Of a DNA stretch of 64,000 nt, positions 50,860 through 59,306 are shown one piece after another. The stretch's first letter is position 1. Each line of letters starts with the position of its first letter. The notes beneath the pieces are model-generated. The model ran no database searches and was not told the DNA's origin. It saw only the letters and a list, made by a program, of their open reading frames with translations. The translations under genes and the position numbers were made by a program. Source of the DNA: Leptospira jelokensis (GTDB lineage Bacteria; Spirochaetota; Leptospiria; Leptospirales; Leptospiraceae); NCBI RefSeq assembly GCF_004769635.1, contig NZ_RQGH01000011.1:5001-69000 (forward strand), in the 5' to 3' direction.

Positions 50860-52998
50860 ATGCGAAATACAAAAACTCCTTTCAAAATATACAATCCATT
50901 CTTTGTCCTCACTCTTTTCTTTGCCCTTTTTTATCCCCAAAAGTACCATGCAAATCCAATCATCCAATTAAAATCGGAGATGTTTGGAGAAGCGATTTGG
51001 AACCAAGTTTTGGTTTTGGAAGACCCCAACCATTCTCTACTACCAGAGGACGTAATTTCTGGTAAAAAGGATCTGGAGTTTAAGGTTCTGGGTTCTCCCA
51101 ATTTAGGATTTTCACAGTCCATCTTTTGGGTGCGAATGGAAGTGGCAAACCCAACGAATCGCTTACTTCGTTGGAATTTATTATTTGATTTCCCACTTAT
51201 CGACGAGATCCAAATCTTTGGTGATCCGTTGCCTAAGGATGCAAAACGAATCCTTGGAGATTCCATTGCCTTTGCAGAGAGAAATATAGATTACCGTAAT
51301 CCTGTTTTTCCTTTGGAATCAGCTGCCAACTCAAAATATGTTTATTATCTGAAAATCCAATCAGAATCGACGATCCCTCTCACACTCAGTTTATGGACGG
51401 AAAGGGAATTTAATGAGAAACTTTCCAAAGAACAAATGATTTTTGGGGTTTTTTATGGAATTTTGTTTGTGATGATTGCATATAACTTCTTCATCTACAT
51501 TTTCACGTATGAAAAAAGTTATTTATTATACCTTTTCTTTATCAGTTCTATATTTTTCTTTCACTTGGTAAACAACGGTTTTGCCTTCCAATACTTTTGG
51601 CCGAATTGGGTGTTTTGGGCAAATTATTCATTACCTTTTTTCATTTGTTTGTCATGTATCACTGGTGTCATCTTCACGAATAATTATCTAAGTTTAAAAA
51701 AACATTTACCAAAAATTTCCAAGTTAATTTGGGTTTGGGTGGGGATTTTAGTACTGTTTTCTTGTATTACTTTTTTCTTAAGTTACAGGATTGCCATGGT
51801 AACCTCAATCCTATTAACGGTTCCTACTGCCTTATTACTCGTTTATAGTGGTACTAATACATACATTGCCAACGTGAGAACTGCCCGTTATTATCTAATT
51901 TCTTGGGCTTTCTTTTTGTTAGGTGTTTTGCTTTACTCATTAAAAAGTTTGGGATTTTTATCTGACAACAACATCACAAGGTGGACAATCCAAATTGGTA
52001 CTGCCCTACAAACCATTTTGTTGTCACTTGGTCTTGCTGACAGAATCAATTTTTTAACAAGAAGCCTTAGAGAAAACTTAAGAGATTTATCTAACGCCAA
52101 AATCAAAATCGAGGAATCAGAAAAACGATTTCGCGAAATCTTCCAAGGTTCTGATGAAGTGATCCTAATGATGAATGAAGATTTCCAAATCATCAATGCC
52201 AATCGGTCTTTATCCAAACACCTGGGTTACCGCCTAGATGATTTAAAAAATAAAAAAATTACAGAAATCTTATATACGGGTCGTGACCAAAAATCCGATT
52301 ACAATGTGATGTTTGTGAATGACAAACTCACTGACTTAAAGATGACAGGTTCTGCCATTAATTTCAAAACGGAACTTTCTCAAAAGTATGTAAAAGAACC
52401 CAAAGAGATGGTTTGTCGGATCCAATACATTGATTTTGAGGAAACAAGAGAAGTCCTTATGACCTTATCTCCTGAATATGAAGACACCATCATCCAATTG
52501 ATTGAATCCGAAAAAATTGAAATTTCCATGAACAATTACTTACGAAACGCAGAACTTGTTTCTCAAAAGATCACTGCCCAATTATCAAAATACCTTACAA
52601 CCATCGAACAAACAGAAATTCGTTCTTCTGTCCGTGAGATCATCATCAATGCAGTGGAACATGGAAATTTGAATATTAGTTTTGATGAAAAGTCGAATGC
52701 CCTTTTAGAAGGAAATTATTTAGAGTTTTTACAAAAACGCCAAGAAGACCCGAGATACCGTCAGAAAAAGGTAAAAATTGAATATTCCTTCAGTCATGAA
52801 TTTGTGGCTTACCGAATCACCGATGAGGGAAAGGGGTTTGATCATAAAAAACACATGGAAAAATCCATTGATGCCATGAATGAAGCTCATATACAACATG
52901 GTCGCGGAATTTTAATGACTAAGTCAGTATTTGATCGAATTGAATACAATGAAAAAGGAAATCAGGTGAGTTTGATAAAATTTTTAAACCGTGATTAA
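50860..52998 (+). CDS. 7TMR-DISM sensor with PAS and RsbW-type ATPase domains
   Basis: 712 residues. Signal peptide to about 32, a 7TMR-DISMED2 periplasmic domain (about 40-185), seven membrane helices (about 190-400), then a coiled-coil linker and a PAS domain (about 425-510, EIFQGSDEVILMMNEDFQII). The C-terminal ATPase is of the HATPase_c_2/RsbW type: SSVREIIINAVEHGNL, ITDEGKGFD, GRGILMTKSVFD. There is no histidine phospho-acceptor box. This suggests a serine-kinase or switch protein of the anti-sigma type rather than a two-component kinase. It shares the sensor build of the kinase at 26270. Divergent from the flavin oxidase. Confidence 0.87.
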   Translation: MRNTKTPFKIYNPFFVLTLFFALFYPQKYHANPIIQLKSEMFGEAIWNQVLVLEDPNHSLLPEDVISGKKDLEFKVLGSPNLGFSQSIFWVRMEVANPTNRLLRWNLLFDFPLIDEIQIFGDPLPKDAKRILGDSIAFAERNIDYRNPVFPLESAANSKYVYYLKIQSESTIPLTLSLWTEREFNEKLSKEQMIFGVFYGILFVMIAYNFFIYIFTYEKSYLLYLFFISSIFFFHLVNNGFAFQYFWPNWVFWANYSLPFFICLSCITGVIFTNNYLSLKKHLPKISKLIWVWVGILVLFSCITFFLSYRIAMVTSILLTVPTALLLVYSGTNTYIANVRTARYYLISWAFFLLGVLLYSLKSLGFLSDNNITRWTIQIGTALQTILLSLGLADRINFLTRSLRENLRDLSNAKIKIEESEKRFREIFQGSDEVILMMNEDFQIINANRSLSKHLGYRLDDLKNKKITEILYTGRDQKSDYNVMFVNDKLTDLKMTGSAINFKTELSQKYVKEPKEMVCRIQYIDFEETREVLMTLSPEYEDTIIQLIESEKIEISMNNYLRNAELVSQKITAQLSKYLTTIEQTEIRSSVREIIINAVEHGNLNISFDEKSNALLEGNYLEFLQKRQEDPRYRQKKVKIEYSFSHEFVAYRITDEGKGFDHKKHMEKSIDAMNEAHIQHGRGILMTKSVFDRIEYNEKGNQVSLIKFLNRD

Positions 52999-53921
52999 TT
53001 CCTCTGCCAATCTAACACCCACCATTCGTTCCATTCTTTGGAGTAGAGGAGTTTGCCTGGCAAATGGCTTTGTAATAAACTTAAAAAATCATCTTTTTTC
53101 TCAGTGATGATCCCGGAAAAAATAATCCTCGGAGCATTGATTTTTGCCAAATGACGGATGTTTTGCGATAGTACAGCAAAGGTGATATTAGCAATCGCCA
53201 AATCATAGTATTCGTTACTTAGTTTAGGATTGTCGATCCCTGACTCTTCTACACGAAACTGAAAACCCTTTGGGTAGTCGTTTTCTGTCCAATTGGACCA
53301 GGCAGCTTTTACGGCATTTGGGTCAATGTCCAAAGCAAAAATTTTAGAAACACCAAACTTAGCAAGGCCAATGGAAAGGATTCCAGATCCAGTTCCCACA
53401 TCGCAGGCTGATGCAAACGGAAAACTACCTTCCGCATACAAACTATCCAAATGTTCTAAGATCAGTTTGGTGGTCTCATGGTGTCCTGTGCCAAACGCAA
53501 CACCTGGATTGATAAAAAGTGGAATCCCACCTGTTGGTTCCCAAAGAGCAATGGAGTTAGGTTCTTTTTTTTCCCAAGTTGGGATTACCCAAAGTTTGTT
53601 TCCAATGGGAAAAGGTTTGTAATATTCTTTGTAGGCTTCTTCGTAATCTCTAGTTTCAATGATCCGAGATTCCGAATTGGAGTTGTTAGGTGCATGGAGT
53701 TTTAAAAAAATTAAAATTTTTAATTCTTTTTCAACTTCATCTGTTTGTAAATAAATTCGAATGTTAGTGTTGTCACGGATTAGGCCTTGTTCTTTTTCTT
53801 TGGGAGCTTCCCCATCAAAAAGAATTTCATAATACCCTGCGCATTGTAAAGAATCAAGGAGTTCGTAAAAAACATCGGATAATTCTTTTGGTAAATTGAC
53901 TTTGAGTTCTCTATATTCCAA
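52995..53921 (-). CDS. prmA: Ribosomal protein L11 methyltransferase
   Basis: 308 residues from a TTG with TAGG upstream; the stop of the regulator gene is two bases before. The SAM-binding motif is CDVGTGSGILSIGLAKFG at about 168-185. The preceding VAFGTGHHETTKLILEHLD (about 145-163) and the downstream FALDIDPNAVKAAWSNWTEND and LAIANITFAVL are PrmA hallmarks. It trimethylates ribosomal protein L11 in the cytoplasm. The N-terminal substrate-binding domain is present (about 130 residues). Its stop overlaps that of the convergent 7TMR gene by four bases. Confidence 0.93.
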   Translation of the reverse strand: MEYRELKVNLPKELSDVFYELLDSLQCAGYYEILFDGEAPKEKEQGLIRDNTNIRIYLQTDEVEKELKILIFLKLHAPNNSNSESRIIETRDYEEAYKEYYKPFPIGNKLWVIPTWEKKEPNSIALWEPTGGIPLFINPGVAFGTGHHETTKLILEHLDSLYAEGSFPFASACDVGTGSGILSIGLAKFGVSKIFALDIDPNAVKAAWSNWTENDYPKGFQFRVEESGIDNPKLSNEYYDLAIANITFAVLSQNIRHLAKINAPRIIFSGIITEKKDDFLSLLQSHLPGKLLYSKEWNEWWVLDWQRN

Positions 53922-53923
53922 AG

Positions 53924-54547
53924 TTAACCTATTTCATCCGTATAATCCATGACTAGATACATAAGTGTTTCTTGGTCCGTAGGATTGGAGTATTCGTGTG
54001 AGACATCGGCTTTAAAGAATACTGAATCTTTTGGTTCGAGTTCGACCACCTTTTCTCCCACACGCAAACGAAGTTTGCCAGAAACCACAACAAGGTTTTC
54101 TGTTGTTCCTGTTTTGTGTGGTTCGGCGACTTCATGTCCACCTGGTTTTAAAATGAGTTCGTAGAATTCTGTTTTGCGGTTCCCGAGGAAAGGGAAGAGG
54201 GCTCGACTGGCAAAAACCTTCGAGTTGGAATACAATACTTTTGAGTTTTCCGCTTTGAGGATATGGATTCCATCTTGGTTTTTTTCTTTGAGCAATTCCG
54301 AGAAGGGGACATTCAACCCATTGGCAATTTTCCATAAAACAGAAATGGTTGGCACGGATTTTCCTTGTTCGATTTGGGACAACATCGCTCGGCTCACACC
54401 ACAACGGTTTGCGAGTTTGTCCAAAGAAAATCCTTTGGTATGACGGATGAGTTTCAGGTTTTCTTTGACAACATCTGTTATATAGTCGCCTGATTCTGAA
54501 ATTAGCGGATCTAATCCGTCACTTGTTTGTTCTACTTTACTAACCAT
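53924..54547 (-). CDS. XRE-family regulator with cupin domain
   Basis: 207 residues from the ATG at 54547 (GGACA upstream). HTH_3 domain at about 35-90: [48 protein letters not shown]. Cupin_2 domain at about 125-200: [60 protein letters not shown]. The fusion is typical of regulators that sense small metabolites in the cupin. The target may be the adjacent genes. It lies between rsmI-like and prmA genes on the same strand. Confidence 0.92.
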   Translation of the reverse strand: MVSKVEQTSDGLDPLISESGDYITDVVKENLKLIRHTKGFSLDKLANRCGVSRAMLSQIEQGKSVPTISVLWKIANGLNVPFSELLKEKNQDGIHILKAENSKVLYSNSKVFASRALFPFLGNRKTEFYELILKPGGHEVAEPHKTGTTENLVVVSGKLRLRVGEKVVELEPKDSVFFKADVSHEYSNPTDQETLMYLVMDYTDEIG

Positions 54548-54586
54548 TGTCCAAGCGTTCAATATAACAGAGGTACTGTCAAGAAA

Positions 54587-55273
54587 CTAACGTTTGGGCC
54601 TTTCTTTTTTCTCTTCAATCACAAAGACGGGTGGGAGTTTCATCCCTTGTGGGAATTTTTTTTGGACTTCCTTGGCAGGCCCTCGGAAGGAAGTTTCGTG
54701 GGCAAACGAGATTCCAAGGGAAAGGAAAATCCTACGGTCATGGGGAAGGATTTTTGCGAGAGTCTCCAAACAATGTTTGGCACGGTAAGGAGTTTCATAA
54801 AATGCCAATGTGATCCCTAGGCCTAAGTATTGTTTTAACGTCCTTTCCCTTTCTTTTTCCTCTCTCGGCAAAAATCCAAGGAACAAAAATGGAGAAGTGG
54901 CAAAACCAGAACTTGTGAGGGCAGAAACGAGAGCGGTTGGTCCTGGAGCAGAACGAACTTCCACACCCATTTCCCACGCCAAGGGAACAAGCCATTTCCC
55001 TGGGTCTTCTAGGCCAGGGCTACCAGAGTCGGAAATGAGGCATGTCCTTTTTGTCATGGCCAACTTCATTCCAATTTCATCCATCTCGGCTCTCGTGGTA
55101 TGTTCATTTAAAAGATCAAAGGGTTTTGTGATCCCTAACTTTTTTAAAAGGGTAGAAGTGGTCCTTTGTTCTTCTCCCAAAATCCAGTCTGCTTCTTCTA
55201 GCAATTGTTTTGTGCGAGGCGGGAGATCTAAATCATTTCCAATGGAATTGGATACTAAATACAATCGGTTCAT
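54587..55273 (-). CDS. SAM-dependent methyltransferase, RsmI family
   Basis: 228 residues from the ATG at 55273, which overlaps the stop of the HAD gene (ATGA). Tetrapyrrole-methylase fold: LYLVSNSIGNDLDLP at the start (canonical RsmI has VPTPIGN), CLISDSGSPGLEDPGKWLV near 75-95 and FYETPYRAKHCLETL near 165. RsmI 2'-O-methylates C1402 of 16S rRNA. The changed N-terminal motif marks this as a divergent, short member (usual 270-290 residues), so a true RsmI role is probable but not certain. Confidence 0.8.
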   Translation of the reverse strand: MNRLYLVSNSIGNDLDLPPRTKQLLEEADWILGEEQRTTSTLLKKLGITKPFDLLNEHTTRAEMDEIGMKLAMTKRTCLISDSGSPGLEDPGKWLVPLAWEMGVEVRSAPGPTALVSALTSSGFATSPFLFLGFLPREEKERERTLKQYLGLGITLAFYETPYRAKHCLETLAKILPHDRRIFLSLGISFAHETSFRGPAKEVQKKFPQGMKLPPVFVIEEKKERPKR

Positions 55274-56097
55274 TTGGTAAGAGTTGGGAAGGCAAAATAT
55301 GGTTGGATGAGAATCCCTTGGGAAGAACAAACCTTTACAAATTCGGGATCACCTTTGTCGATTGCCACACCAAATTCTTTTGCTTTGGTTAACATCGGAT
55401 AGTCGTTAAATGAATCACCGAATACCAAGTCTGGGTATTCGCCGATCCTCTCTTCGATAGCCTTCACTTTCCCTTCACCATAGGTATAGGGTTCTATGAG
55501 TTCGTGAGTGTATTTGTTATTTTCATCTAACGCTTGTCTCATGCCAATCACATGGGATTCCTTGACTGGAAAATGGTGGGCGATCGCAGAAATTCCAGGT
55601 TCGGGAGAAGCTGTCACAATGTACACTTGCCAATTGTAATGGTTTAAGTATTGGATGAGGTCCTTCATTTCCACCTGTGGGAAAACACCTGTCTCTTTAT
55701 CTGGTTGGTTTACGAGGTTCCAAGCACGCTCTGAGACTTCAAAATAATCAGCTTTCGTGAGTCCTTGGAAGAGAAAGGAAGTCCAACGATACCCTCGTTC
55801 AATCCCAAATTCTTTTAATTGGTAGGCATACTCTTCCCAAACCAAATGTTCTTTTTCTGCAAAACTAAGTTGGGTATGGTCTTTCCAAAGATCTTTATCC
55901 CGAAAAAAAGGAGAAAGGTCTTTTGGTAAAAAGACAAGCCCTTCTTTGATCAGTTGGTCCATGATCTTTTCGCCAAAGTCATTTCGGATGAGCGTATTAT
56001 CAAAATCGAAACAGGCGATGCCTGTTTTTTTCGGGATGAGTGATGTCAGACGTTCATAAATTTCATCCGTCCAACTATTCTTTGTAAGTTGTGTCAC
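55270..56097 (-). CDS. HAD-superfamily (IB) phosphatase, SerB-like
   Basis: 275 residues from a GTG with AAGAAG upstream. HAD motif I is IACFDFDNTLIRND at about 28-41 (nucleophile Asp, acid Asp two residues on). Motif II is YIVTASPE; the C-terminal motif III/IV is GEGKVKAIEERIGEYPDLVFGDSFNDYPMLTKAKEFGVAIDKGDPEF. The large cap suggests a phosphoserine-phosphatase-like or phosphocholine-type substrate. Six bases after the M23 gene and overlapping the RsmI-like gene, in one operon. Confidence 0.88.
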   Translation of the reverse strand: MTQLTKNSWTDEIYERLTSLIPKKTGIACFDFDNTLIRNDFGEKIMDQLIKEGLVFLPKDLSPFFRDKDLWKDHTQLSFAEKEHLVWEEYAYQLKEFGIERGYRWTSFLFQGLTKADYFEVSERAWNLVNQPDKETGVFPQVEMKDLIQYLNHYNWQVYIVTASPEPGISAIAHHFPVKESHVIGMRQALDENNKYTHELIEPYTYGEGKVKAIEERIGEYPDLVFGDSFNDYPMLTKAKEFGVAIDKGDPEFVKVCSSQGILIQPYFAFPTLTK

Positions 56098-56103
56098 AAC
56101 TTC

Positions 56104-56889
56104 TTAGTCTGCAAATCCGACTAGGTTTGTGGCAACCCCTTCTTCAAAGGGAGTGAGAAAGTTTTCCGGGTTTAAATACACATTGTGAAATCGAACTTCG
56201 AAGTGGACATGGGGTCCTGTTGATTTTCCTGTGTTTCCAGAAAATGCAATGATCTGTCCCTTTTTCACGACATCACCAGGTTTTACGAGTAACTCTTGGT
56301 TGTGTCCATACACAGTATGGAAGTGGTTCATGTCATGGTGGTAAATTTTGACAGCAAGACCATAATCACCACCTCTCCCTGCTTCTTCGACCACACCGTC
56401 TGCTGCCGCAAGGACAATGGAATTTTTAGGAATGGCGATGTCGAGGCCAGTGTGCCAAGTGTTCCAACGCCTTCCAATCCGAGAGGAAATCCGGGATTTG
56501 TTATTGGGGAGTACGGGCCAAATGAATTGGTCAATTGGTGATTCAATGGTTTCGCGAAAGAGTTCCTTTTCTTGGAGGTTACGCATGTATTCTGAAGAAT
56601 ACGGGAAAAAAATGGATCGTTTCAAACGTTTGAGGTCGGCATCCGTCAGGTGGTTGATTTCCATCACCTCTTGGGCCAGCACTCCAAACTCAGAAGCCTT
56701 TTCCAGGAGGGACTTTTTCTCAGCGTTTAAGTCCACCCAAAGACCCCATTGGTCGTTGTAACGTTGGAAGACATGGTTGTCCAAAAAAACAGGACCGTTT
56801 TTTTGTTTTTGGTAAGCCGCATAGGCCGAGTAGGTCACGACAAAGAGGATTAGGACCAGTATGATATAGTAACTGCGGTTTCGCTTCAT
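56104..56889 (-). CDS. M23 family (LytM/Peptidase_M23) membrane-anchored peptidase
   Basis: 261 residues from the ATG at 56889 with GAGG upstream; a TTG at 56904 is possible. N-terminal membrane segment (YYIILVLILFVVTYSAYAAY), then a degenerate LysM-like stretch (EKASEFGVLAQEVMEINHLTDADLKRLKRSIFFP) and the M23 domain: RWNTWHTGLDIAIPKNSIVLAAADGVVEEAGRGGDYG and TGPHVHFEVRFHNVYLNP. The zinc ligands H-x(n)-D and HxH are present, so it should be active on peptidoglycan cross-bridges. First gene of the M23-HAD-RsmI-XRE-PrmA run. Confidence 0.92.
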   Translation of the reverse strand: MKRNRSYYIILVLILFVVTYSAYAAYQKQKNGPVFLDNHVFQRYNDQWGLWVDLNAEKKSLLEKASEFGVLAQEVMEINHLTDADLKRLKRSIFFPYSSEYMRNLQEKELFRETIESPIDQFIWPVLPNNKSRISSRIGRRWNTWHTGLDIAIPKNSIVLAAADGVVEEAGRGGDYGLAVKIYHHDMNHFHTVYGHNQELLVKPGDVVKKGQIIAFSGNTGKSTGPHVHFEVRFHNVYLNPENFLTPFEEGVATNLVGFAD

Positions 56890-57120
56890 CTCATTTCGCC
56901 TCAAAAACTATGGTGCAATGCCAAATTCTCACGGCCCCTCGCCGGGTCAAGGCGAAGAGGCTGGAATCCTGCCTCAAACATGGCTTTTATGTGACATAAG
57001 AAAGTTACCTGGATCGGTGTCATTTCCTTTTCTAGGTGGGTTGGTGGGCATTAACGTTGTTAAATAGAATTCGGGAATGGTGTAATATAGGAAAAATCTA
57101 CAAAGGAAGGAGGGTGTGGG

Positions 57121-57152
57121 AAAAAAGGACCGATCGGGTTTTCGGTCCTTTT
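57121..57152 (-). terminator. Intrinsic terminator of the fatty-acid-hydroxylase operon
   Basis: Perfect 10-pair stem AAAAGGACCG (57123-57132) / CGGTCCTTTT (57143-57152), loop ATCGGGTTTT; on the minus strand a run of six T follows (57126-57121). It lies 12 bases after the stop at 57165, a clear end point for the long leftward run. Confidence 0.8.
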
Positions 57153-57164
57153 CATTGGATTCGT

Positions 57165-58409
57165 TTAAGAAGTGACCTGTGTCTTTTGTTGGCCCGTACG
57201 GTAGAGATAAATCCCTGCGATCACAAGAGATACGATGCCAATGGCATAATAGGCCCAGTTGACATCGAAGTAACCTAGTACTAAGAATCCAAATAACAAC
57301 CTTGTGATCTCGAGAGCCCCTGCCCAAGTTTTGTTTTCAATCAATGCATTGATCGAAACCAGGGAAAGTGTCACCCAAATCGTGACCAGGATTTGTGAGA
57401 CCAAACTGAATTTGGGAACAAAGAGCAAAAAGGCAAAGGACAATAATAAAACGAGGACAAACCAAGTGGTTGTATAGGTTTTCACTTCCGATGCTGGCTT
57501 TGGGTCATACTTTTGGAAGGTTGTGGGACTTACTTCCGGGATCGGCAAAAATCCAGCTGGTTGGTTTCCTTGCCTTGGGATCCAACCGGGAGGTTTGAAG
57601 AACACAAGGATTTTGTCTAAGAAATATTCGGCTTGGAAGGACTGTTTCAAAAGTTCCCAGTAATAATGGAAATTGGCATAAACCGGATTAAAACTCCGTA
57701 GGGGTTTTACGGTTCCATAGACACAAGGTTCTGTTTCTTCCCGAAAGGTTCCAAACATCCGATCAAAGATGATGAAGATCCCCCCATGGTTTTTGTCGAT
57801 GTAGATGGGGTTAATCGCATGGTGGACGCGGTGGTGGGAAGGGGTGGAGAGGAGGAACTCTCCAATCTTACCAATTTTACCAACGGCTTTGGTGTGCACC
57901 CAGAATTGGTAAATCAAATTGATTTGCCCACTGGCCAGGTACATCCAAGGGTGGAACCCAACGAGTGCGAGTGGCACATAAAAAATCCAAGTCACAAGTC
58001 CACCAAGGCCCGTTTGCCTGAGGGCAACCACAAGGTTGTACTCTTCGCTATGGTGGTGGATGACATGGCCCGCCCAAAGGAAATTCACTTCGTGAGCCAA
58101 TCGGTGGGACCAGTAATAACAAAAATCTTGACCGACGATGCAAAGCACCCATGCCCAAGGGTTTGTCAGAGCAAATTCAAAAAAACGAAAGTGTTCGTAG
58201 ATATAAAAATAGGCATATAACCCGATCCCTTTTTGGAAAAGACCCCAAATCTGCGAAATGATCCCCGTACTCAGATCTGCAATGGAATCATTCAACCGGT
58301 AAAGGTCTTTGTTTTTTCGGTAACCGATGTAGACCTCAATCCCAATCAGCAAAAAGAAAACGGGGATGGCAAAGGTAACAATTTGAGGGGCTTTGAAATT
58401 CTCGAACAT
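57165..58409 (-). CDS. Sterol desaturase/fatty-acid hydroxylase family membrane protein
   Basis: 414 residues. Membrane segments at the N-terminus, then the eight-histidine di-iron site of the FA-hydroxylase family: SHRLAHEVNFLWAGHVIHHHSEEYN (two His boxes) and the last cluster LLSTPSHHRVHHAINP. C-terminal part has four more membrane segments. This layout fits alkylglycerol-monooxygenase-like or sterol/fatty-acid hydroxylase proteins, which use O2 and iron to hydroxylate lipids. Substrate unknown. It follows rsmA by 18 bases; the shared operon suggests no functional link. Confidence 0.88.
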   Translation of the reverse strand: MFENFKAPQIVTFAIPVFFLLIGIEVYIGYRKNKDLYRLNDSIADLSTGIISQIWGLFQKGIGLYAYFYIYEHFRFFEFALTNPWAWVLCIVGQDFCYYWSHRLAHEVNFLWAGHVIHHHSEEYNLVVALRQTGLGGLVTWIFYVPLALVGFHPWMYLASGQINLIYQFWVHTKAVGKIGKIGEFLLSTPSHHRVHHAINPIYIDKNHGGIFIIFDRMFGTFREETEPCVYGTVKPLRSFNPVYANFHYYWELLKQSFQAEYFLDKILVFFKPPGWIPRQGNQPAGFLPIPEVSPTTFQKYDPKPASEVKTYTTTWFVLVLLLSFAFLLFVPKFSLVSQILVTIWVTLSLVSINALIENKTWAGALEITRLLFGFLVLGYFDVNWAYYAIGIVSLVIAGIYLYRTGQQKTQVTS

Positions 58410-58427
58410 AGCGGTATAGATTTGACA

Positions 58428-59306
58428 TCATTTTGACAAAATGTCAAGCAAATGTTGACCGAGATTCAGAAATTGTTCCTGGTTCAATTCTTCGGGACGT
58501 TTGGTCGGGGGGATGCCAGAACGTGAGATTGCCAGAGCCAATGCCTCCCGAAACTTTGGGTCATCGGAGAATGGGGATTCTCGTAAACTGACTTGGATTT
58601 GTTTTCGTTTCCCCCAAAAAAGGGTTCGTAACATCCGAGACCAAATTGCCACTTCGCTTTCTGATTGGGGGGACCAATGGCTCCTACCAGTTTCCGATTT
58701 GGGTGTCAGTAAAATCAAAGCGGAGTGGATTTTAGGAATGGGGAAAAAACAGTTTTTGTGGACTGTCTTCAGGTATTTTACATCACAGAATGCAGACAAA
58801 AACACTGATAAGGAAGATCTTTCTTTCACCAGGCGTTCGGCAAATTCCTTTTGCACCATAAAGATCCCACCTTGGAACTTTCGGCAATGGATGAGAAGGG
58901 TATTGATGATTTCGGTTGTGAGGTGGTAAGGTAAGTTACCGAAGACAAACACTTGTTTGGGAAAGATATGGAATAAATTCTCTAATGCATCCCCTGCATG
59001 TAGATGGGCATTGGGAAATTTTGGTAAAATCTCCTCTTTTGCCAGTTGGATGTATGCAAAATCGATTTCGAAGAGATCGGTTTCTTTTTGTAGGCTGAGG
59101 ATGGGGTAGGTCAATGTCCCAAGCCCAATCCCAATCTCTGCAAGTGAAACTTCTTTATCGATAAACAAAGGTTTTGCGATGTTGACGATGTATTCCACAA
59201 TATTTTGGTCGATCAGGAAATTTTGACCAAATTTTTTTTGGGCACGGATTCCTTTTTTTTCAAAGAAAGTTTGGATTTGTGAGATTGTGGAGTAAGGGGA
59301 TTTCAA
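58428..59306 (-). CDS. rsmA: 16S rRNA dimethyladenosine transferase (RsmA/KsgA)
   Basis: 292 residues from a TTG at 59306, whose GAGG lies seven bases upstream inside the end of comEC; the longer upstream frame is comEC sequence in another frame. AQKKFGQNFLIDQNIVEYIV, the SAM-binding EIGIGLGTLTYPIL and the catalytic-site GNLPYHLTTEIINTLL are the RsmA signatures. It dimethylates two adenines near the 3' end of 16S rRNA (A1518/A1519 in E. coli numbering), a late ribosome-assembly step. The 46-base overlap with comEC suggests coupling. Confidence 0.92.
   Translation of the reverse strand: MKSPYSTISQIQTFFEKKGIRAQKKFGQNFLIDQNIVEYIVNIAKPLFIDKEVSLAEIGIGLGTLTYPILSLQKETDLFEIDFAYIQLAKEEILPKFPNAHLHAGDALENLFHIFPKQVFVFGNLPYHLTTEIINTLLIHCRKFQGGIFMVQKEFAERLVKERSSLSVFLSAFCDVKYLKTVHKNCFFPIPKIHSALILLTPKSETGRSHWSPQSESEVAIWSRMLRTLFWGKRKQIQVSLRESPFSDDPKFREALALAISRSGIPPTKRPEELNQEQFLNLGQHLLDILSK

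Noticed and set aside
58422..58447. TTGACAT / ATGTCAA inverted repeat at the end of rsmA
   Set aside because: Overlaps the rsmA stop codon, weak stem and no T-run; not supported as terminator or operator.
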